Shown here: in pieces, positions 1-8,985 of the stretch
Layout of the letters: every line of letters begins with the position of its first letter
Numbering within the stretch: the first letter of the stretch is position 1
Assembly: GCF_001243895.1 (NCBI RefSeq)
Contig: NZ_LN851186.1
Span: forward strand, 3,238,981-3,302,980
Reading direction: 5' to 3'
From: Bacillus testis
Lineage (GTDB): Bacteria; Bacillota; Bacilli; Bacillales; DSM-1321
DNA length: 64,000 bases
Notes under the pieces: model-generated
The model's input: only the letters and a program-made list of their open reading frames with translations
Databases searched by the model: none
What the model was told of the DNA's origin: nothing
Made by a program: the position numbers and the translations under genes

Positions 1-232
1 CAGCTGTTTTTTTAAGGGTTTCTGTCTTATCTGATAGAGATTTTGCACTTTCATTCAGATCACTGCGAAGTTCTTTTCCAGATTTCGGTGCAAGGAGTAA
101 AGCGGTTGCTGCCCCTACAAGGCCCCCAATAATTGCGCCTGCAATAAATCCATTCGAACCTGATGCTATTTTTTCGCTTTCGGCTTTCGTATTGTCTCTA
201 GAAAAGTCTTTTTGATAATCGTTTGAACTCAT
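1..232 (-). CDS. ytxH: YtxH-domain protein, C-terminus cut by window edge
   Basis: The reading frame runs leftwards off the window, so only the first 77 residues are visible. They begin MSSNDYQKDF and contain a Gly/Ala-rich hydrophobic stretch (FIAGAIIGGLVGAATALLLA) followed by PKSGKELR. This is the signature of the YtxH domain, a short membrane-anchored or amphipathic family with no firm biochemical role; in B. subtilis ytxG-ytxH-ytxJ is a general-stress operon. The start is supported by GGGAGGAAAC a few bases upstream. The gene lies 36 bp downstream of ytxG on the same strand, as in B. subtilis. Confidence 0.85.
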   Translation of the reverse strand, partial: MSSNDYQKDFSRDNTKAESEKIASGSNGFIAGAIIGGLVGAATALLLAPKSGKELRSDLNESAKSLSDKTETLKKTA

Positions 233-268
233 AATATGTTTCCTCCCTATCTGAATTTAAAATCAATA

Positions 269-784
269 TTAGTTTCTTGAGCGCAAAATGCGCTTTTTGG
301 CTAATAATGCACTTTGTTCAGCTTCCTGTTCATTTAAGAGAGCTTGCTTTTCAGTAGAAGTTGGTTTCTTGGCCGCTTTTCTGCTCTTCCATGAATCTCT
401 TAATTGGAAGAAGGCATTGCCCCATTGTACGATTTGTGCAATCTTATCTTGGTTTTGGACAAGTTCGGTTTCCACTTTGGCAGAAACTGTTTGAATGCTT
501 GTGTTGAAACTTTTCAAAGAAGTGCCCACTCCCTTGACCGCATCCACTACGGTATTCAAATCTTCAGACTTTTTCTGTAGATCTTCAGCAAGGGCGTTTG
601 TTTTATGTAACAACAATGTGGACTCGGTCGCGATACCTTGAAGTTGTTTCTCCAGATCAGTCAATGTGTTAGAAACACTATCCAACGTCACTTTTACAGA
701 CGTTAGTGTTCTAGCTAAATAAATGACTAATATTAAGAATGCGATTGCGGCTACCGCGGCACTCAAATACAAAATAATCTCCAT
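269..784 (-). CDS. ytxG: DUF948 protein YtxG
   Basis: Protein of 171 residues starting MEIILYLSAAVAAIAFLILV. There is one N-terminal transmembrane helix (about residues 3-23), then a long heptad-rich coiled coil (VTLDSVSNTLTDLEKQLQGI) and a basic C-terminal tail. This is the DUF948 (YtxG) architecture. I prefer the ATG at 784 over the in-frame ATG 45 bases upstream because GGAGGTG lies just before it and the shorter protein begins directly with the membrane helix. It is first in a leftward unit with ytxH. Function is unknown; a stress-induced envelope protein is the usual inference from B. subtilis. Confidence 0.85.
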   Translation of the reverse strand: MEIILYLSAAVAAIAFLILVIYLARTLTSVKVTLDSVSNTLTDLEKQLQGIATESTLLLHKTNALAEDLQKKSEDLNTVVDAVKGVGTSLKSFNTSIQTVSAKVETELVQNQDKIAQIVQWGNAFFQLRDSWKSRKAAKKPTSTEKQALLNEQEAEQSALLAKKRILRSRN

Positions 785-968
785 GTTGACACCTCCATCA
801 ATAGTACATACTGAATAATTACCCATCACATCATATTATAAACTAAACTGACAGGGAAACAGTCAAAAAGTTAAAGCCTTCTCCTATAATTTTGAATGTT
901 TGAGCAACGTATTGGTTTATAAGGTACAATAGAAGATGTAACAGAATTTATAGAGGAGGATATACAAG

Positions 969-2084
969 ATGAAAGACCCACGAATAGACCAGTTAGCTTA
1001 TAATTTGATCAATTATTCTGTCAAATTACAAAAAGGAGAAAAAGTACTAATCGAAAACTTCGGCCTGCAACGAGAATTGGTCAAAGCACTTGTACGCGAA
1101 GCATACAAAGCGGGAGGTTTCCCTTTCGTTTCTTTGAAAGACCAGCAAGTCGACCGTTCTCTTCTATTGGGCGCCAATGAAGAACAATATGAAATGATGG
1201 CGCGCTTTGAGGCTACCGTCATGAACGAAATGGATGCTTATATCGGCTTGCGCTCCGGTGACAACATCAATGAGCAGGCAGATGTCCCAGCTGACAAAAT
1301 GCGCATTCACGGCAATACAATCGGTAAAAAAGTACATACTGACATACGCGTACCTAAAACAAAATGGGTTGTGTTGCGTTATCCTAACAGCGCAATGGCA
1401 CAGCTGGCAAAAATGAGTACCGATGCATTTGAAGATTTTTATTTCAATGTCTGCAATTTGGATTACAGCAAAATGAGCGCAGCCATGGACAATTTGGTCG
1501 AGCTAATGAATAAAACCGATAAGGTCCGATTGGTTGGCCCAGGCACTGACCTAACATTCTCTATCAAAGATATCCCAGCCATTAAATGTGCGGGCGAAAT
1601 GAATATACCGGATGGAGAGGTATATACAGCCCCTGTAAGAAACTCAGTGAACGGAACAATCTCCTACAACACTCCTTCACCTTACCAAGGGTTTACATTC
1701 GAAAATGTCAAGCTGACTTTCAAAGACGGAAAAATTGTCGATGCACAAGCTAATGACAGCGACAGAATCAATAAGATTTTTGATACGGATGAAGGTGCGC
1801 GCTATATCGGAGAATTCGCTATTGGTGTTAATCCTTATATTCTCCACCCAATGCAAGATATCCTTTTTGATGAAAAAATTGACGGCAGCTTCCATTTCAC
1901 GCCTGGACAATGCTACGATGATGCCTATAATGGCAACAGTTCAAATATCCACTGGGACATGGTGAATATTCAGCGACCTGAGTATGGCGGCGGTGAAATT
2001 TACTTTGACGGGACTCTCATCAGAAAAGACGGCTTATTCGTAATCCCAGAACTTGAATGCCTGAACCCGGAAAACTTAAAATAA
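969..2084 (+). CDS. M29-family aminopeptidase (AmpS-like)
   Basis: Metallo-aminopeptidase of 371 residues in the M29 (thermophilic aminopeptidase / AmpS / PepS) family. It removes N-terminal residues from peptides in the cytoplasm using a two-metal site. Candidate metal ligands are in the expected order in the C-terminal half: Glu in PDGEVYTAPV, Glu in YIGEFAIGVNP, His in GSFHFTPGQ, and His/Asp in NIHWDMV. The start has GAGGAGG about 9 bases upstream. It is shorter than the roughly 410-residue B. subtilis AmpS, so it may belong to the shorter Bacillus paralogue group, and I leave the symbol blank. It converges on murC across a shared terminator. Confidence 0.85.
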   Translation: MKDPRIDQLAYNLINYSVKLQKGEKVLIENFGLQRELVKALVREAYKAGGFPFVSLKDQQVDRSLLLGANEEQYEMMARFEATVMNEMDAYIGLRSGDNINEQADVPADKMRIHGNTIGKKVHTDIRVPKTKWVVLRYPNSAMAQLAKMSTDAFEDFYFNVCNLDYSKMSAAMDNLVELMNKTDKVRLVGPGTDLTFSIKDIPAIKCAGEMNIPDGEVYTAPVRNSVNGTISYNTPSPYQGFTFENVKLTFKDGKIVDAQANDSDRINKIFDTDEGARYIGEFAIGVNPYILHPMQDILFDEKIDGSFHFTPGQCYDDAYNGNSSNIHWDMVNIQRPEYGGGEIYFDGTLIRKDGLFVIPELECLNPENLK

Positions 2085-2087
2085 GTA

Positions 2088-2127
2088 AAAAAAAGCCCGA
2101 CCTATTGACTAGGCCGGGCTTTTTGTT
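2088..2127. terminator. Bidirectional terminator between aminopeptidase and murC
   Basis: Inverted repeat AGCCCGACCT / AGGCCGGGCT with a short loop, A-rich on the left and T-rich on the right. It can therefore end transcription of both convergent genes. Confidence 0.8.
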
Positions 2128-2172
2128 TAAATGAACAGAAAACAGTCCAAGCACTTCCTGTTCATTTAAACA

Positions 2173-3474
2173 TCAAATTGCTAATTGTTCATACGCATAC
2201 TGGAACTTTTGAATATCCCCAGCTCCCATAAATAAGATCACACTGTCATCGTACGATTTTAAAGGAGACGTATCTTTTTCATTCAAGATTTCGCCGTTCG
2301 GAACAATCGCTAACAGATCGTCAATTGTCAATTTCCCTTGATTTTCACGGGCGGATCCAAAAATATCACACAAAAATACTTTATCAGCCATATTGAGGCT
2401 TTCGGCAAACTCATTTAAGAACTTTTGGGTTCTTGTAAATGTATGCGGCTGGAATACAGCTACGATTTTCTTGCCAGGATACTTTTTGCGTGCCGCATCG
2501 ATCGTTGCCTTAATCTCAGTAGGATGGTGGGCATAATCATCGACCAAGACCTGCGATCCGGCCACTTTTTCAGAGAATCGCCTTTTGACGCCATTAAAAC
2601 TCATAAGTTGTTCTTTTACAATGTCAACATCCACGTTTTCATATTTACATAATGCAATGACAGCAAGAGCATTCAATACACTATGGTCACCGAAAGTCGG
2701 GATCTTAAACGTATCAAAGAATGTATTGCGGACATACACATCAAATGAAGTACCCTCAGAAGACGTTTTGATGTTCCGGGCCTGGAAGTCATTTTCTTCA
2801 TTAAAGCCGTAAAAGATAACCGGAACTTTCGCCTGGATTTTTTGAAGTTGATCATCATCTCCGCAGGCAATAATCCCTTTTTTGACTTGGAGGGCCATCT
2901 CCTGGAATGCACTGAAAACATCCTCAAGACTCGAAAAATAATCAGGATGGTCAAAGTCAATATTGGTCATGATCGCATAATCAGGATGATAGGACAAGAA
3001 ATGGCGGCGGTATTCGCATGCTTCAAACACAAATACCTCAGCATCTTTCTCCCCTTTTCCGGTTCCATCGCCAATCAGGAATGATGTAGGCTTAGCTCCC
3101 TTAATGACATGCGCCATCAAACCGGTTGTCGATGTTTTTCCGTGCGCGCCTGTGATAGCCACGCTAGTAAAATTCTGGATAAAATCCCCCAGAAAACTGT
3201 GATAACGGATGACCGGCACGCCCATTTCCTTTGCCCGCTGAATTTCTTCATGCGTATCAGGGAATGCATTGCCTTGGATAACGATCATATCTGATGTTAT
3301 ATTTTCCTTATCAAAAGGAAGCATTTTAATTCCTGCTTTTTCTAAAGCAACTTGCGTAAAAAAGTATTTTTCATAATCTGAACCTTGGACTGTAAAGCCT
3401 TTGTCGTGCAAGACAAGAGCCAGTGCACTCATGCCAGATCCTTTTATTCCAACAAAATGATAAACAGCAGTCAT
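2173..3474 (-). CDS. murC: UDP-N-acetylmuramate--L-alanine ligase
   Basis: Cytoplasmic Mur ligase that adds L-alanine to UDP-MurNAc, the first peptide step of peptidoglycan precursor synthesis. The 433 residues match the family length. Visible motifs are the N-terminal nucleotide-sugar fold [11 protein letters not shown] (residues 9-19), the ATP loop [12 protein letters not shown] near residue 110, the DYAHHPTEI region and [11 protein letters not shown]. The ATG at 3474 has GGAGGTT upstream and gives the usual N-terminus; an in-frame upstream ATG would add a non-homologous tail. In B. subtilis murC also neighbours ytxG, but here an aminopeptidase gene lies between them. Confidence 0.96.
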   Translation of the reverse strand: MTAVYHFVGIKGSGMSALALVLHDKGFTVQGSDYEKYFFTQVALEKAGIKMLPFDKENITSDMIVIQGNAFPDTHEEIQRAKEMGVPVIRYHSFLGDFIQNFTSVAITGAHGKTSTTGLMAHVIKGAKPTSFLIGDGTGKGEKDAEVFVFEACEYRRHFLSYHPDYAIMTNIDFDHPDYFSSLEDVFSAFQEMALQVKKGIIACGDDDQLQKIQAKVPVIFYGFNEENDFQARNIKTSSEGTSFDVYVRNTFFDTFKIPTFGDHSVLNALAVIALCKYENVDVDIVKEQLMSFNGVKRRFSEKVAGSQVLVDDYAHHPTEIKATIDAARKKYPGKKIVAVFQPHTFTRTQKFLNEFAESLNMADKVFLCDIFGSARENQGKLTIDDLLAIVPNGEILNEKDTSPLKSYDDSVILFMGAGDIQKFQYAYEQLAI

Positions 3475-3644
3475 ACGAGAACCTCCAACAATCGTCCATC
3501 TGCAGTACAGCATATGACGTTTTGCATTTTTTAGTCGCTACAACAAACCATAATGCTCTAAAAAATGGGAGTATAGCATACTACACTCCTAAATAAATAT
3601 TATATCATAAAAAATAAACCATGCCAAAAACTCTTCGGATTAAC

Positions 3645-3845
3645 AAAAGCTGAAGTGCCCGTTCAGCGTCGTAGAAACTGGACCGGTTCTCTGATCGATA
3701 AAGGAAACACGAAGAGCTTGCGATTCGATGTTGACTTATCGGAAAGAGCAACGGGAAGTTTCCTAGACGTTGGGCACTGAAGCTGGATGATACAAAAGCT
3801 GAAAGCGTCGTTTAGCCCCGACAAGCTTAAGCTTAACACCCGTCC
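3645..3845. repeat. Structured intergenic repeat-like element, about 1.4 units
   Basis: A unit starting CAAAAGCTGAAGTGCCCGTT at 3644 restarts in related form at 3793 (CAAAAGCTGAAAGCGTCGTT). Inside the unit GCCCGTTCAGCGTC (from 3657) can pair with GACGTTGGGC (from 3766). It resembles the CGGAAGCGCCCG-type intergenic repeats I recall from many Bacillaceae genomes; that resemblance is from memory and was not searched. Confidence 0.45.
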
Positions 3846-4221
3846 AGCTAAAATTCAACGATTCAGTCGGGCGGCTTTTGATACCATGCATCATTCTTAC
3901 CCATACATTCGGCCTGTATTTACAATTTTAGCTGCTGGCTGCCTCTATCCTTCAAAACAAGTAACTAAATGATGGAACCAGTCTGTTATACCATTAACTA
4001 TATTATGCTAGTTGTACCTATAACCGGAACATAATTCTGATGTAACGAAAAACGTCTGTCTCCTGTGAATATAGCAGAATCCCTGATCTCTGGCTGTTTT
4101 ATCTATAGTATATACATTCATTTACCAGAGGTTCTAAAGACCGCTGTGCTGCTTTTCTCTTCCTCGGAAAGAACACATTATTAGACTGGCATGTTACCCA
4201 GAAGTACTATTTGCACCAAAA

Positions 4222-4263
4222 AATAAGCAGGGTTAAACGGTAAACCGTTTTTTCCTGCTTATT
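4222..4263. terminator. Long perfect hairpin
   Basis: Ten-base perfect arms AATAAGCAGG / CCTGCTTATT enclose a second inverted repeat ACGGT / ACCGT. It lies about 75 bp past the sftA stop and could end sftA transcription, although a clean U-run is lacking on either side. Confidence 0.5.
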
Positions 4264-4287
4264 TCTTCAGTAATACGAATGAACATT

Positions 4288-4341
4288 ATCCCATTGGTTC
4301 AACTAATGATCAGCGGGGAATGAATGCCCCCACCACTTTAT
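4288..4341. repeat. Dispersed repeat, copy A (short form)
   Basis: Shares the blocks TTGGTTCAACTAAT, GGGGAATGAATG and a terminal CACTTTAT with the copy at 55924-55992, and more loosely with 10941-11066. It touches the sftA stop codon. Confidence 0.6.
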
Positions 4342-7181
4342 GCCTGTTCGGACTCAAGTTCCATCCATTCCTGCATATCGTCTTTGGACATAAGGACATC
4401 CCGCGGTTTACTTCCTCTTGCTTCAGAAATAATTCCGCTTTCCTCCATCATATCCATCAATCTTGCAGCTCTGTTATAGCCTATATGGAACCTGCGCTGA
4501 AGAGAAGATGTACTTGCTCCTCCCTGGAAGACTACAAATTCGCAGGCTTCAAGGAATAGTTCATCCCGTTCTTCGCTTATTTGCGCTTTGGAAAGCAAAT
4601 CTTCTTGCTGGAACAAATATTGAGGCTTCTGTTCTTTTTTGACAAAGTCCACTATTTCCTCAATCTCTTCGTCGCTGACAAACGTTCCTTGAAGTCGGAC
4701 ATTCTTTGATGATCCATTTTCAACGAACAGCATGTCTCCCTTTCCGAGCAATTTTTCTGCCCCTGCACTATCAATAATCGTTCTTGAATCAACCTGAGAT
4801 GACACAGAGAAGGCAATACGCGTAGGAATATTCGCCTTAATCAGCCCCGTTATGACATCGACTGAAGGACGCTGTGTCGCTACAATCAAATGGATGCCGC
4901 AAGCCCTTGCCTTTTGGGCAATCCGGCAAATGGCTTCTTCCACTTCTGCTGGGGACATCATCATCAAATCGGCCAATTCATCAATGATAATCACAATATA
5001 AGGCAAACGATCACTATGCTGGTTATGTTCTTCCGCCTTTTTATTAAAGCGTTGGATATCCCTGACACCTGTGTGCGCGAATAACTCATATCTCCGTTCC
5101 ATCTCTTCAACAGCCCATTTCAAAGCAGCTGTTGCTGCTTTGACATCCGTAATGACAGGAGAAACAAGATGAGGGATATTGTTATAAGGAGCCAGTTCCA
5201 CCATTTTGGGATCAATCAACAACACTTTCAGCTCTTGCGGCGTCGCCTTATATAACAAGCTGACTAACATCGTATTAATGCAGACACTTTTCCCTGATCC
5301 TGTCGCCCCCGCTATAAGGCCATGCGGCATTTTGCGCAAATCGGTCACAATCGGAGCACCAGTAATATCAAGCCCCATTGCGACAGTCAAAGGAGATTCG
5401 CTGCTTTCGAATGCTTCGCTTTCTATAATTTCCCGCAGGAATACCGGTCTGCTCGTCCGGTTAGGGATCTCTATGCCAATCGTATGCTTACCGGGGATAG
5501 GGGCTTCCATACGTATATCCTGGGCAGCGAGACAAAGCTTAATATCATCCGTTAAATTCGTAATTTTATTTACCTTCACTCCCGCTTCGGGCTGCACCTC
5601 AAACTGTGTGACAGCAGGACCTTGTGTAATGTTTACAACACTCGCCTTCACATTGAAGTTTCGGAGAGTTTCATTAAGCATGAATCCTTGCTGATCTAGC
5701 CAATCATCATCGACTAAGTTTTCCACTGCTGGATGCAACAGGTCTACTGAAGGGAATTGATAATAAGCAGGTTCTTCTGTAAACTCCTGATCCTCATCAA
5801 CAGGCGGCTTATCGTCAGAAACAATCCGTTCGACCGCTGCAGGTTCAGCTGGAGGAGCAGGAGTTACCGCCTTTTTTGGCGCTGTCACCGATTTATGGTT
5901 CCAACTTTCACGATCTTGGCGCAACATAACAACATTAAAAGGAATATGCTTTCTTTTTGGCGCTGGCGCAGATTCCTCTTCTAGCTGTTCTTCCCCTGTT
6001 TGCTGTTCTTGAGGTGCAGGGCTCTCAGACTGAATTGGTTGCTGGACTTGCTCTACAGCAACAGCTACTTCTTGTTGGGCCTCTTCTGGCTCTGCAGGCG
6101 GCACCTCGGGAACAATAGCCAAATCGATGTTGTTCTCTGCTTTTTCCTCTTCTCTTTCTAAAGAAAGGCTATTACAATTGTCTTCTCCCTCCAGGTTTAC
6201 GTCTTGCTTTAATAGCGGTGTAACGGTGGATTCGTTCTGTTCCGCTCCCTTATTCAATCCTATCTCGCTAACCGAAGCCGGCTGCATGGCCGTAGCTGGC
6301 TGTTCTTCAGTAACGGCTGCCGTCGAAATAACCTCTGCTTTTACAGGAAGAGAGGAATCAATCAATGTCTTAGCTTCCGCCTTTTCCTCATTGTGGAGAA
6401 AAGGAACTTTCCTCTCTTGCACTGGTTGCGTTTCTTCTCGATGAGGTTGAAGTTCCGCTTTTCTTAAAATAGCTGGAATATCTTTGTCTTTTTCAACGGA
6501 AGAAACTCCGCCCTGTTGGCGCTCCCTCCCCTCTTTTCTCGATTCAAATAGAGGAAAAGGATCTTTACTTGAATTCGGTGGGAGCTCGTGCTCACTATCA
6601 GCTTCTACTTTTTTAGGCGGCCTTTTTTGAAACCCATATATAGGTGAGGGAATCTCCGTTGGCCGGAACGGTCGCTTCCCATTGTGAGCAGGAGGGTCAT
6701 CATGCACCTTTTCCTCTATCGGGCTTTTCACTAATCTGGATGGAATTCGGTGAGTGGTATGCACATGAGCGGTTCGCTCTGAATATAAATGGCCCCTTTC
6801 AGGTCTTGGCTCTCTGGGCTTCCTTCTCTCTGGAACTGTGTAATCCGGAATGACCGGAAAGCGGAATTCTCCTTTAGGGTATTGATAACTGATTTTTGCA
6901 TCTATTTCCTGATACTTAGAATAATAATTTTGTTGCTTCTGGCTTACAGCTTTCTTTCTTTCAACTGGAATGATCGCTTCTTCCTTGTTATTCTTTTTTG
7001 GAAATTGATTTGTTTTTGTAATATAAGTACTGTTTGAATCCGTTGTAATTTTGACGCCTCTATTTTTAAGCTCTTCTAGATTTAATTGTTCATCTTCATC
7101 GAGCACGATTTCTTCTATTTCAATCACTTCATCGGCTTTGAACCATTTAGTCACTTTACTAAGCCATTTCAATACAATCAC
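4338..7181 (-). CDS. sftA: DNA translocase SftA (FtsK/SpoIIIE family, soluble)
   Basis: ATP-driven double-stranded DNA pump of 947 residues. In B. subtilis SftA (YtpT, 952 aa) helps clear chromosome DNA from the closing septum and act on dimers. There are no transmembrane helices, unlike SpoIIIE. The N-terminal half is a long low-complexity Pro/Glu/Gln linker. The C-terminal motor has Walker [11 protein letters not shown] (about residue 620), Walker [13 protein letters not shown] and [13 protein letters not shown] winged-helix gamma domain ([21 protein letters not shown]) reads DNA polarity sequences. The frame opens with GTG at 7181, but TTG at 7172 has a better-spaced AGAGTGAT; the exact start is uncertain. 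Confidence 0.95.
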   Translation of the reverse strand: MIVLKWLSKVTKWFKADEVIEIEEIVLDEDEQLNLEELKNRGVKITTDSNSTYITKTNQFPKKNNKEEAIIPVERKKAVSQKQQNYYSKYQEIDAKISYQYPKGEFRFPVIPDYTVPERRKPREPRPERGHLYSERTAHVHTTHRIPSRLVKSPIEEKVHDDPPAHNGKRPFRPTEIPSPIYGFQKRPPKKVEADSEHELPPNSSKDPFPLFESRKEGRERQQGGVSSVEKDKDIPAILRKAELQPHREETQPVQERKVPFLHNEEKAEAKTLIDSSLPVKAEVISTAAVTEEQPATAMQPASVSEIGLNKGAEQNESTVTPLLKQDVNLEGEDNCNSLSLEREEEKAENNIDLAIVPEVPPAEPEEAQQEVAVAVEQVQQPIQSESPAPQEQQTGEEQLEEESAPAPKRKHIPFNVVMLRQDRESWNHKSVTAPKKAVTPAPPAEPAAVERIVSDDKPPVDEDQEFTEEPAYYQFPSVDLLHPAVENLVDDDWLDQQGFMLNETLRNFNVKASVVNITQGPAVTQFEVQPEAGVKVNKITNLTDDIKLCLAAQDIRMEAPIPGKHTIGIEIPNRTSRPVFLREIIESEAFESSESPLTVAMGLDITGAPIVTDLRKMPHGLIAGATGSGKSVCINTMLVSLLYKATPQELKVLLIDPKMVELAPYNNIPHLVSPVITDVKAATAALKWAVEEMERRYELFAHTGVRDIQRFNKKAEEHNQHSDRLPYIVIIIDELADLMMMSPAEVEEAICRIAQKARACGIHLIVATQRPSVDVITGLIKANIPTRIAFSVSSQVDSRTIIDSAGAEKLLGKGDMLFVENGSSKNVRLQGTFVSDEEIEEIVDFVKKEQKPQYLFQQEDLLSKAQISEERDELFLEACEFVVFQGGASTSSLQRRFHIGYNRAARLMDMMEESGIISEARGSKPRDVLMSKDDMQEWMELESEQA

Positions 7182-7545
7182 TCTTTCTTTCTTATAACAG
7201 TATTATGCTTTTTATTTTAACAGTAATTTCTTAAATTTCGAGTAAAAATACCAGAATTGAAACAGATGACACACTTTTTATACTTTCGCCCCATTTTTTC
7301 TCCAAAAGTGCATCCAAATCTATCTGCAAATCTAACTAATGAATATTTATTATTTTAGTATATGGGTAATATTAAATTTTCAGCATTTTCCTAAATACCC
7401 TTTTTCCGCATGAATAAACATTCAAATTTTATCCATTTCATCATATCACAAGTCATGCAAATACGTCTGATTTCTATGAGAAAAACGTAGCTTTCTTCTT
7501 ATCTTTAAGGCGCAGCGGAATATTCAACAACTTTCCCGCATAAAA
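7182..7545. other. AT-rich gap where ytpR would be expected
   Basis: About 360 bp of AT-rich sequence with no supported reading frame. In B. subtilis ytpR (tRNA-binding-domain protein) lies between ytpT and ytpQ; here it is absent. The sftA promoter must lie in this stretch, but I cannot single out a convincing one. Confidence 0.5.
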
Positions 7546-7571
7546 AATGACCGCCAAAGGCAGTCATTTTA
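7543..7571 (-). terminator. Terminator overlapping the ytpQ stop codon
   Basis: On the minus strand AAAATGACTGCC / GGCGGTCATTTT with a TTT loop runs into a T-rich tail. The stem starts inside the TAA stop of ytpQ. Confidence 0.8.
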
Positions 7572-8372
7572 ATTCTTCGTTTTATTTTTTCCTAAGATAA
7601 ATATAGGTTCCAGTTCGCCTTTATCGTACAAAAATGAAAGCGCGGTGATCGGGATATGGCCGCCCGCAAAGAAACTCATGCACATCTGCGCCAGAATATC
7701 ATATCCTGTCTGGTTCCGTACATCCGCTATAATGCATACGTCGCCATGGGGAACAGCCACTGCCATTTCGCCCTTCATCTTTTTTTGCATACGATCGAGC
7801 CACTCGATATTCAATATCTTAGCAGCATCATAACCATCTTTCGTGCTTAGAAAATAAAAATCATTGCCAGCGACCGTATCTTTCTTTACTTCTGTGGAGA
7901 GCATTTTAAGATTTTGCATAGCCATTTCATCTAACTGCCCGCTCGTCCAACCGCTGCTTTTCAACATGTCTTGATCAATCAAACGGTACGTATTGCCTAA
8001 GTCCAATGCATAGTATACTCTGGTTTCAGCACTGTGTTCTTTTGTCACAAACACTTTTCCATCCTGATCTTCCAAAGGGAAAGAAGTGCTTCTCACGACG
8101 GGAAAAATACGGGACTGAGATCCTTCCAATGCATAATCTGTCTCCATCGCTTCCAAAGCCTCTGTCACATAATATACTGTTTCGCTGATAGCAGACTCTA
8201 GATTCTCTTCTGCTTTGGCAACAAGTTGATTCAAAGAAACAGTCATGCCTTTATTGCTCTTCTTATTAACAACCCTAAGCGTTTCTTCCTTGGCATTGTA
8301 TGTGCAAATGCGGTGTTCGCTCTGAAGCCGGTCACATAAAAGCTCTTTAATCTTTTTTGCTGTTATTTTCAT
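7569..8372 (-). CDS. ytpQ: DUF1444 protein YtpQ
   Basis: Soluble protein of 267 residues in the DUF1444 family, matching the length and position of B. subtilis YtpQ (ytpP-ytpQ order). No catalytic motif is evident. The second half includes VAVPHGDVCIIADVRNQTGYD and the conserved FFAGGHIPITALSFLYDKGEL. It is read leftward directly after ytpP (27-bp gap), so the two are probably co-transcribed, and the transcript ends at the hairpin overlapping its stop. Biochemical role is unknown. Confidence 0.88.
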   Translation of the reverse strand: MKITAKKIKELLCDRLQSEHRICTYNAKEETLRVVNKKSNKGMTVSLNQLVAKAEENLESAISETVYYVTEALEAMETDYALEGSQSRIFPVVRSTSFPLEDQDGKVFVTKEHSAETRVYYALDLGNTYRLIDQDMLKSSGWTSGQLDEMAMQNLKMLSTEVKKDTVAGNDFYFLSTKDGYDAAKILNIEWLDRMQKKMKGEMAVAVPHGDVCIIADVRNQTGYDILAQMCMSFFAGGHIPITALSFLYDKGELEPIFILGKNKTKN

Positions 8373-8399
8373 GAAAGTGCCCCTTTATTTAGCCTAGTC

Positions 8400-8711
8400 T
8401 TAAAGAGATTGCAAAAAGCTTTCAATCTCTTCTTTTGTCTTGGAATCCTTGCTGACAAATCGTCCAAGCTCCGTGCCATGGCTGTAAACGATAAAACTTG
8501 GAATCCCGAAGATATCATTTTCGATACAAATATCGATAAATTTATCCCGATCTACATAGACAAAGGTAAAATCGTCAAATTCCGTTTCAATTTCTGGCAT
8601 GAATGGTTTAATTAACTGACAATCTCTGCACCAGTCGGCAGAAAATAAGAACACGACTTTGCCAGTATCCTTCCATTCTTTATATTGCGCTTCACTTTCT
8701 AAATAAACCAT
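8400..8711 (-). CDS. ytpP: Thioredoxin-like protein YtpP
   Basis: Thioredoxin-fold protein of 103 residues with active site WCRDC after beta strand VVFLFSAD, and the cis-proline region FGIPSFIVY. The second active-site Cys is preserved, so thiol-disulfide exchange or de-bacillithiolation-type reduction is plausible; the specific partner is unknown. The start has AGGTTTTTGG upstream. It is first in a two-gene leftward unit with ytpQ, the same arrangement as in B. subtilis. Confidence 0.9.
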   Translation of the reverse strand: MVYLESEAQYKEWKDTGKVVFLFSADWCRDCQLIKPFMPEIETEFDDFTFVYVDRDKFIDICIENDIFGIPSFIVYSHGTELGRFVSKDSKTKEEIESFLQSL

Positions 8712-8900
8712 TCCAAAAACCTCCGTCTAATTTTGCTTTAAATAGTACAAACGTTATTTATATAGTAATAATAGCAAAAATACGCATCGCAACCAACCTA
8801 TTAAACCTGCCCGGCCGATTTAAAGGCTACCTGGCTAGGACAGATCATAGATTGTGGTAAAATAGGCCTGATTTTATTTGAAAATTTAAACATTATAGTA

Positions 8901-8929
8901 TTGTTTTACTATTTGAAAAAATCTATACT
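8901..8929 (+). promoter_or_regulatory. SigA-type promoter of the chemoreceptor gene
   Basis: TTGTTT - 17 bp - TATACT, 57 bp before the ATG at 8986, followed by the ribosome binding site AAAGGATG. No good SigD-type (TAAA / GCCGATAT) site was found, which is unusual for a chemotaxis receptor. Confidence 0.55.
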
Positions 8930-8985
8930 ATTATAAATATCCCTTTTTTCTCCAAAATACAATACTAAAGGATGAACTACAAATC

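Larger units (their letters stand above)
3475..4337. other. 863-bp gene-free interval with repeats
   Basis: I see no convincing gene between murC and sftA. The stretch holds a structured repeat-like element (3645-3845), a long palindromic hairpin (4222-4263) and a copy of a dispersed repeat (4288-4341) abutting the sftA stop. The remainder is ordinary AT-rich sequence with no ribosome-binding-site-supported frame. Confidence 0.6.

Noticed and set aside
5206..5694. 162-codon plus-strand frame opposite sftA
   Set aside because: Antisense shadow of the conserved FtsK motor domain; no ribosome binding site and no plausible protein features.
8813..8850. Possible SigD promoter before the chemoreceptor (TAAA with a partial GCCGATAT)
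   Set aside because: Only about half of the -10 positions match; the SigA-type site at 8901 is better.
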